Origin: Balaenoptera acutorostrata
Lineage: Eukaryota > Chordata > Mammalia > Artiodactyla > Balaenopteridae
Assembly (NCBI RefSeq): GCF_949987535.1
Contig: NC_080070.1
Span: 11,342,016 to 11,406,015, forward strand
Length of the DNA stretch: 64,000 nucleotides
Direction: 5' to 3'
Every line of letters starts with the position of its first letter. Position 1 is the stretch's first letter. Both the position numbers and the translations under genes were made by a program. Positions 57,066 through 64,000 of this stretch are shown piece by piece. The notes under the pieces are model-generated. The model ran no database searches, was not told the DNA's origin, and saw nothing but the letters and a program-made list of their open reading frames with translations.

Positions 57066-57145
57066 GTCATTCATCGTGGTTCTCAAGTATTTGTGGTAAG
57101 GACTCAAGGGAAAAAAAAATATGTACTTAGCATTCACAAAGGGGG
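57066..57145 (+). repeat. Unclassified repeat, copy 2
   Basis: Contains 'attcatcgtggttctcaag', 'gtggtaaggactcaag' and 'ttcacaaagggggct', parallel to copy 1 at 54960. The downstream text (to about 57300) may also belong to it. Confidence 0.5.
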
Positions 57146-57779
57146 CTAAATGGTTAAAGCAGGATTTTTGATGAAAAGGAAAGAGCAGTGATCAAAGGGC
57201 AGGATGGTTTGGCTGCAGGAGGTTTAGACGGCAGGCAGCTTTCTCAGCTCCGAGCTGCTCCCGTGTCCTGTAGATTGCTTGGAGGCCAGATTGTGAAAAA
57301 GCTGAAAATACTTAGAGAACACTAGGCTTATATTAAAAGAAGGGCAGATCACACTGGGGAAATGCCCAAAATGCAGACTAAATTAGAAGCATCTGCATAA
57401 AGGCGCTTTGAAATATGTCTGTGGACCCCAAATAAAGTTTATAGTGAAGAAATATTTGCATAATGTGTTTTTGTTACAGTGCAAGGGAAACTCAAGGTAC
57501 AGATTACATAGAGAGAGAAAGTAAGTTCTCCAGCTTAAGAGGCGTATTTGGGAACTAGCAAGAGAGGGTAGAGGTCTTCTTCTGGTTTTGAGATTATAAA
57601 ACAGCCAAAAAAGGAAACAAATCAATGCTTTAAACCCTTTGATAAAGTAACTCTCTGGAGATTATTGTATAACATATAACTTCCCTTCTTCTCTGTGTTA
57701 ATTTGTACCTTGAGTTTCCCTTGAAACGTAGCAAAAAACATGTACACAGCTATTTACTTCAGTTAATAATGTGGAGGAA

Positions 57780-58500
57780 AGATGCAATAGGGTTCAAGCT
57801 CTGACTGTGAAACGAATGAATTATACGGCCCCAGGACGTCATGTGGGCCCTTAATCTATACAAAGAGGGTTGCTAGATGATGTCAGAGGTTTTCTTCAGT
57901 GTGGAACTGTGGCTTCTGAAGCCACAGAGAAATAAGCGGGTCCACATCATAAATGCCAGGAGCTTAATTTTCAAGGAGAAAACTCTCTCCTCCTTAATTC
58001 CCTATGTGATGGCAATTAAAGTCCCCATGAGAAGCGGCAAGAGGACCAGACTCAGGAGACTTTCATCTGGGGTTGCTGTGTCAGGGGTTGATGTGCAGCC
58101 CCTTTTCTCATAGATTTCGTGCCATGTGGTTCACTGTATGGAAGTGGCTTTGAATGTTGCAAAGGAGGACACGTCCTGTGTCATCGTTGCAGTTTATCAT
58201 CTCTTGCTGAAGGTTCTGACTCTTCAGAAGTTCACAGTGAGGCTAGAAATGGGAGATGATGATGATTATTCCTCATTTACTCTGAGAAAGAATGGACGCT
58301 CTGGCTGCAGCAATACAACATTTTCTGATAATGATTTATTAGCAGTGTTGTGATCTCCTGCTTGCCCCAGTGCCAACGTCATACTTTGGCCGCCTCTCAA
58401 TTTATTTGCAAGGTTTTACTTTGGAGAAATCACATCGGCCTTTTTCACTCATCTGTTTTCTAGACCACATTTAATTGCAAATTAACAACTTGTCTCTCAA
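57780..58500. other. Repeat-free block, possible conserved non-coding sequence
   Basis: No repeat recognised over about 700 bp. Two consecutive plus-strand open frames (57877-58113 and 58126-58353) lie here in different frames, without family features. Near the end there is a near-palindromic 'ttaattgcaaattaa' (58471-58485), which contains paired TAAT/ATTA homeodomain-type cores. Function is speculative. Confidence 0.3.
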
Positions 58501-58525
58501 CTATTCCTAAGTCTGGCTTTTCTTT

Positions 58526-58548
58526 TGTGTGTGTGTGTGTGTCTGTGT
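58526..58548. repeat. (GT)n short microsatellite
   Basis: Short GT repeat with one interruption (gtctgtg). Confidence 0.9.
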
Positions 58549-59214
58549 CTTAAGAACGTGCTTAGAAAACATTATCAAAGCAAGAAGGCTTTCTGATTTT
58601 ACCAGCTACAATTGATAACCAATTTTTATTTTTAACCATCGAAAAAATTTATTTGCAGTATATCAGTGTTAAGTCTGCCAGGAGAGAGAAACAGGTTCTG
58701 GGCATTTAAATCTGACATATAATTAAGAAAAATACATGTTCAAACCTGAGGTGTTTTCAGTTGACCTGAATCCCACTAGAGGCTGATATTCTACAGATAA
58801 AGTAGATAAAGTTTTATTTCCTATACCTTGCATGGTACATTACTAACTAACAGGCAAATTAAATAAAGAAGGCTCCCTCATTCTAGAAGGATACATTACC
58901 GAGGTGGGTGGGTATCTGGCTTGTGCTTGTTGGACAAAGTGAAGAAAGGCAGAGATGCTGGCCTCCTTCTCATCCTGACCCACTGCTGCTGCAATTACGA
59001 TGTAATTATGAGTGCTGTTCTCACCTGCCATGAGGTTTCATTCTCTTTCCTTTAAAATGTGTGACTTTGAACTAAATGATCTCAATCTTTTTCATTAAGT
59101 CTTTCTTCTTTATTCTCAATAGCAGAATTAGACTATTTTGTTCTCTCCTCCTGAATACCTGTGAAAAGCACTTGAGGCCCAACACACATGCCATTTCCCC
59201 CTTAAAACAGGTCC
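58549..59214. other. Unassigned sequence
   Basis: No repeat or exon recognised. Confidence 0.45.
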
Positions 59215-59560
59215 CCAACCCCTAGTATTCTCAGAATATGTTCTCCCTTGAATATCTTCCTCTCCCTTACCCCCCACTAAAATCTTCACTCATCTTCAAG
59301 GGCCATTTCAAATCACGTCCTTCACGAAGCTTTCCTCACTAAATGTGATTTTTCTTTCTTAACTTTGAATTCCTAAAGTGTGCTGTGCACCTCTTCAGTA
59401 CGTTTACCTATTAGTGTCATTCTCTGTGCAGATTTTTTATTCCTTTTATTAGAATGCATTCGCCTCAAGGATTTGGTGCTGTCATCTGTGTTTCCTCCTA
59501 GTCCTCTGGGATAGAGCCTTGCATGTTTTGTATAATTAGCAACCTTTTTTAAATGAGCAA
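59215..59560 (+). mobile_element. L2 LINE 3' region, sense
   Basis: 'ctcatcttcaagggccattt' + 'caaatcacgtccttcacgaagctttcctcac' follows the sense L2 ('catccttcaggtctcagctcaaatgtcacctcctc... aggccttccctgacc'). 'gaatgcattcgcctcaagga' fits its later 'gaatgtaagctccatgaggg'. Confidence 0.7.
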
Positions 59561-59786
59561 GTTCATTTTACCCCCATGAATTCTGTAATGGGACACAGAG
59601 TCAATTGCATTATAGTAAAAGATGCCGAAGCAAGAGTTCCATATTGTAAACCTTTAAAACAATTAGAATAATGAGGGCTAAGTTCAATTTTAAGGGTGAA
59701 AATAGTTGTAAACCCTGCCAAAAGTTGATATGGTTTAAAGTGATGCCGTTTAGAATATGAATGTTACCAAAGATGGCTTTTTAGTA

Positions 59787-59789
<3 letters not shown>

Positions 59790-59836
<47 letters not shown>

Positions 59837-59837
59837 G
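59790..59837. repeat. (GT)n-(GA)n compound microsatellite
   Basis: GT repeat switching to a GA repeat near 59815. Both parts are uninterrupted. Confidence 0.97.
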
Positions 59838-61929
59838 TGCCTATCTAGGGAGTGGGCAGTGCAGGAGTGAATCTGTAGAAATCTCACCATGTTGAGGATT
59901 TGGAGTGTTCAATGAATTCATTGCTCCCCTAGATGCTTTTCTCTGACCCATTTGTTTACTGCTCTTAATATGAGGCAAGGTCTAAAGCATTTCATTTTTA
60001 GATTCCCCTCTTATAGATGTTGAAGATGGTGGAAAACTATAACGTGAGGGCAAGTATCATTATAAAAAGAAAAGAAAATGGAATTGGTTCTCCTATTGTG
60101 TCTTTATTCATGAAACTTCCAATATTTGCTGTGCAAAAAGAAGAAAAACAGAAAAATCCTAGTTCGGTTTTTTCTACTGTGTCCTAGAGGGCACTCTTAT
60201 AGTATTATATAAATGTAAAAATTGGGTTTGTTTGTTCCAATCATTTTGTATCTTTACTTTATCCACTTAACTAGATTATTAATTTCTCTAGTTTATGAGC
60301 CCTTTAAGTTTTCCTTCCCATCCTATTTAGTAACAGTTTTAACACTAGGTGTTCAAATGACTTGATAAATAACAGGATTCCTTATCAAATTAGTCCTTCT
60401 TTTTCATACCTATATTATATACATTCTTCTACTGTTAATCAGTGAGAAATGGATAAGGAAGTGGTTACTTAGCCTTGGGAAATAGTTGTATTTACATGTT
60501 GGTAAGAAATAGTGGATCCTGAAAAAAAATGACAGGCAAGAGTGAGCAAGGCAGGAAGAGGAAAGGATGATATAGTTTATCCAGTGAGTAGGATCATATG
60601 CAAAACAGAGTTAACATGGTTGGATTTCACTGAGGAAATATTTTGGTCACTCTTGAAAATGCAGAAAAGTAATAGCATGGTACAGGCAGGGCCAGATTTC
60701 TGTTTTTCAGGGTGGTTAGAGAAGAGTTAAATGCATGTTGAGAGTACAATGGCAGCAGATTTATTAAGCTTTTTAAAAGAAGTTGATCAGTGATACAAGA
60801 AACAATATAGGTATGGAGTTTTGTTATCAAGGAGACCCTTATGTCCAAGGTGTAAAAAGAAGTCTATTTATGTTGAACGTCAAAAGGAGGCAAGAAACTC
60901 GAGACCCAGGAGAGGTGGGAGAAACGGGGAAATGCTGGCTGAAGAGGGGAAGGGCCGCAGCAGTGGGAGGCTTTAGAGACTATGCTTAGCTCAACCTTTG
61001 AAACTAGAAATGAGAGATGTTGAGTTAGGTTTTAAGGTGAAGATGCTTATGGATGAAGGCACTCATTGATCACAGGTGGCACGAATCTTTATCAATAAGT
61101 CGGCCACAGCATCGGTGGATAAGGCACAGGGGTAAAGTTAGGATTTAGACAGTGTAAAATACCTATCAACGGGAGTGTGTTAAAAAAAAAAAAAAAACTT
61201 TTGAATAAACTTTAGACCACAGCAAGGACCAGCTGTTGAACATAAAGGAGTCTTCAATTCTGAACGTTTCCCTAGAAGAACTCTAGTGGGGAATAGTGGA
61301 CAAAGTGGATGGGGGCCACTGATTACTGGCAAGTTGCCTGGGGCAGTAATTCTCAAGTGCCACATGGTCTCCATCAGTTATAAATTATGCCACAGGTAAT
61401 CTGTAACTAAGTATAAGTACTCGTAATTTTGGTTGATTTTTTAAAAAATTCATTAAAGCAGATTTAAGGTCACTCTTAAAATACTGTCTCTCACTGGCAG
61501 TTCAGTGCGCTTCCTTGGACTGAAAAGTAACCTGTGGATTAGAGTCAGGGTTATGGAAACTGTATGCACCTTCACCCTCACCCGCTGGTGCCTCATGACG
61601 TATGCAGCATTGTGACTGATTCACGGCTGTTAGGGCAATCACAAATTATTTAGAGTTTTGTAGTTGAAACTTTATAGTTAACTGTGTTTTCTGTTTAACT
61701 TTACCCATGAATACAATTTTAATAAAGAAGGTAGGAATAGAAGAAGAAAATGAGAGTAGTACATCAATAACCTTATTGCACTTGCCCCTAAATAGTCTAA
61801 GAATTCAGTGGGCAGTGGTTGGGAGGTTGCTTTTCTATGTCTGTCAATAAAGCCAAACAAATTGATGACAAATTGTTACCCGGACGTGAGTAGATTTATT
61901 TTGCTCTCTTCATTTCTCATTAAGAAAAT
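59838..61929. other. Unassigned 2.1-kb stretch
   Basis: An A run lies at about 61182-61197. The 60430-61080 part is purine-rich in the style of antisense L2, but I cannot match it. No exon recognised. Confidence 0.4.
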
Positions 61930-62225
61930 GCTTGTCCTTTGCTTGGTTTGGTCCTGAGCTCCTTCTCTCTATAAACTGTCCCTAAATGATCTTATCACAG
62001 CCTATAACTTTAAATACATCTACATACCATTGCTTCTCTGGTGTATAGCTCCACCGCTTACCTCTCTGATTTTCTTCACTTGCCCTGGAATTCTGGGAAC
62101 ATAAGCCGCTCTAGAGCATAGAAACTTCATGTCTTTTGTTTAGAAGCTGTCCCTCCTGCAGAGAGGAGTGCCTGGTGCAGAGGTGTTGTTGAGTAAACCT
62201 TTGTTGAATGAATGTCTAAGCACCT
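61930..62225 (+). mobile_element. L2 LINE 3' end, sense
   Basis: 'gagtgcctggtgcagaggtg' + 'ttgttgagtaaacctttgttgaatgaatg' near 62166-62213 matches the sense L2 3' terminus. The upstream text is compatible with the preceding L2 region. Confidence 0.65.
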
Positions 62226-62329
62226 TATCTGAGATAACGTGACCACGACAAAATGCTTGGGTTTTGCTCCACCTGTTCTTTCTGTTTTCCCCCTGTCAGT
62301 AAACCAACACAGACACAGTTGCACAAACC

Positions 62330-62399
62330 AAGAACCTTAGATGACTTCTTCCTTTCTCCCCGTCTACTCTTTCATGATCCAAGTCCAGGCCATCTTCTT
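62330..62399 (+). mobile_element. L2 LINE internal part, left of L1 insertion
   Basis: 'gatgacttcttcctttctcc' + 'ccgtctactctttcatgatccaag' lies where L2 has the 'gactcctctctttctctcac' passage. It continues after the L1 at 63384. Confidence 0.65.
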
Positions 62400-63383
62400 T
62401 TTTTTTTTTTTTAACATCTTTATTGGAATATAATTGTTTTACAGTGGTGTGTTAGTTTCTGCTTTATAACAAAGTGAATCAGCTGTACATATACATATAT
62501 CCCCATATCTCCTCCCTCTTTCATCTCCCTCCCACCCTCCCTATTCCCACCCCTCTAGGTGGTCACAAAGCACCGAGCTGATCTCCCTGTGCTATGTGGC
62601 TGCTTCCCACTAGCTATCTATTTTACATCTGGTAGTGTATATATGTCCATGCCACTCTCTCACTTTGTCCCAGCTTACCCTTCCCCCTCCCCGTGTCCTC
62701 AAGTCCATTCTCTACGTCTGCATCTTTATTCCTATCCTGCCCCTAGGTTCTTCATAACCATTTATTTTTTTAGATTCCATATCTATGTCTTAGCATACAG
62801 TATTTGTTTTTCTCTTTCTGACTTACTTCACTCTGTATGACAGACTCTAGGTCCATCCACCTCACTACAAATAACTCAATTTCGTTTCTTTTTATGGCTG
62901 AGTAATATTCCATTGTATATATGTACCACATCTTCTTTATCCATTCATCTGTCGATGGACACTTAGGTTGCTTCCATGTCCTGGCTATTGTAAATAGTGC
63001 TGCAATGAATATTGGGGTACATGACCCTTTTTGAATTATGGTTTTCACAGGGTATATGCCCAGTAGTGGGATTGCTGGGTCGTATGGTATTTCTATTTTT
63101 AGTTTTTTAAGGAACCTCCATACTGTTCTCCATATTGGCTGTATCAATTTACCTTCCTACCAGCAGGGCAAGAGTGTTCCCTTTTCTCCACACCCTCTCC
63201 AGCATTTATTGTTTGTAGCTTTTTTGATGATGGCCATTCTGACTGGTGCAAGGTGATATCTCATTGTAGTTTTGATTTGCATTTCTCTAATGATTAACGA
63301 TGTCAGCATCCTTTCATGTGTTTGTTGGCAATCTGTATATCTTCTTTGGAGAAATGTCTGTTTAGGTCTTCTGCCCATTTTTG
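62400..63383 (-). mobile_element. 5'-truncated L1 with 15-bp TSD, antisense
   Basis: T run, L1 3' UTR of the same type as 49776, and the last ~600 bp of ORF2. Duplication 'ccaggccatcttctt' (62385-62399) against 'ccaggccgtcttctt' (63384-63398), one mismatch, fixes both ends. The insertion is 984 bp and landed inside a sense L2. Confidence 0.97.
62770..63383 (-). pseudogene. L1 ORF2 C-terminal remnant, one nonsense break
   Basis: C-terminal part of the L1 reverse-transcriptase protein, beginning mid-protein because the element is 5'-truncated. The Cys/His segment '[15 protein letters not shown]' is followed by an in-frame TAG near 63155, where the family continues 'WEC'. The histidine normally before this Cys reads Pro. 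Downstream the frame is open to the natural ORF2 stop at 62770-62772, with typical '[13 protein letters not shown]' and 'SEVSQKEKNKYCM' segments. Less decayed than the copy at 24304, so probably younger. Confidence 0.93.
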
Positions 63384-64000
63384 CCAGGCCGTCTTCTTAT
63401 CTCTCCTGGAATCTGCAGTGGGCTCCTACTCCATCACCTTATTAAATCATCCTTCACAAAGTGACCAGAGCAATCGTTTTAAAGCCAAAATAAAACTACA
63501 TCTCCCAGCATTTGGAACCCTTTAATGACTTTCCTTCATATTTCAAATAAAAGCCACATTCCTGTCTGTGCCGAGGTCCTGCTCCCGGATCTGGCCTCCT
63601 CCTGCCTCTCCAGCCACTGGAACCACTCTCCCCTCACTCCCTGGCTCTAGTCACACTGCCCTTTTGGTTCCTGCCCTAGGCTCTTTGTACTTGTTTTTCT
63701 CTCTGCCCAGAATACTGTTCTTCGTATCTTCCTATCTTCCGATGGATCTCCCACATTGTATCATTTGAGTCTCAGCTAAGATGTTAGTTCTTCATGGAGA
63801 TTGTTTCTCATAAGCCAATCTGAAATAGTACGCATGCCCTCCCCTCCCAACAAAGCACATTGCCCTGTTTTATCTTCTTCATTGCAGTCATTACTGTTCG
63901 ACTCTTATTAAATTATTGATAGCTCTCTTCCCCTCAGTAAAAGTTAAGCTTCATGAGAGCAAGGACATTGCCTGTCTAGTTCTTTGCTTTATCTTGAGTA
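63384..64000 (+). mobile_element. L2 LINE, sense, RT C-terminus to near 3' end
   Basis: 'aagtgaccagagcaatcgtt' + 'ttaaagccaaaataaaactacatc', 'gaaccctttaatgactttcc', 'ctgctcccggatctggcctc' + 'ctcctgcctctccag', 'gtttatctcttgcc'-like 'ctctttgtacttgtttttct', and 'aagcttcatgagagcaagga' follow the sense L2 in order. It runs off the window edge. Confidence 0.88.

Noticed and set aside
1..64000. Nuclear mitochondrial insert, processed pseudogene of a known abundant gene, or an undescribed multi-gene system
   Set aside because: I saw no mitochondrial gene order, no recognisable housekeeping protein in any frame, and no cluster of related genes. Distant or frameshifted cases would need a database search.

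Overview
This window reads as ordinary repeat-rich mammalian nuclear DNA, almost certainly from a whale or dolphin (Cetacea). The main clue is a set of tRNA-derived CHR-type SINEs that begin with 'cttccctggtggcgcagtgg' and carry an A/B-box promoter. The L1 3' ends ('tctttattggagtataattg') are also of the even-toed ungulate/cetacean type. The long SINE 3' halves ('gaagagtggcccccgcttgc') fit an older or baleen-whale-like repertoire, but that refinement is only an inference.

I found no convincing host protein-coding exon, no RNA gene, no CRISPR, no operon and no bacterial or phage feature. The long open frames are all explained by SINEs (spurious frames), by decayed L1 ORF2, or by chance in AT-rich DNA. 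The window is therefore intergenic or lies inside a very large intron.

Layout. 1-13 kb: old L2, MIR and L1M fragments, one short SINE, and unassigned DNA. 13-23 kb: dense nested LINE territory. An antisense ancient L1M (about 18.0-21.55 kb) is interrupted by a SINE and by a second L1, each with target-site duplications (TSDs), and is followed by L2, a truncated SINE and a solo class-I-like LTR (22900-23376) with a 4-bp TSD. 23.9-26.7 kb: the largest single element, an antisense 5'-truncated L1 with a decayed ORF2. 27-37 kb: SINE, MIR, MLT1, L1 and L2 fragments. 37.2-38.6 kb: three SINEs in 1.4 kb. 41-54 kb: repeated antisense L1M fragments, a G-quadruplex motif, microsatellites and an L1 tailed by (TATC)n. 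54-64 kb: an MLT1 LTR split by a SINE, a repeat-free block with possible regulatory character (57.8-58.5 kb), L2 fragments, and a truncated L1 inserted into an L2 with a clean 15-bp TSD.

Almost every L1 fragment (15 intervals against 1) is on the minus strand, which weakly suggests a plus-strand host transcription unit. No undescribed biological system is evident. The most useful observations concern insertion history, non-B DNA motifs, one unclassified repeat pair, and two low-confidence candidates for conserved or exonic sequence. All repeat family names come from recalled consensus patterns, and edges of ancient repeats are approximate to tens of bases.
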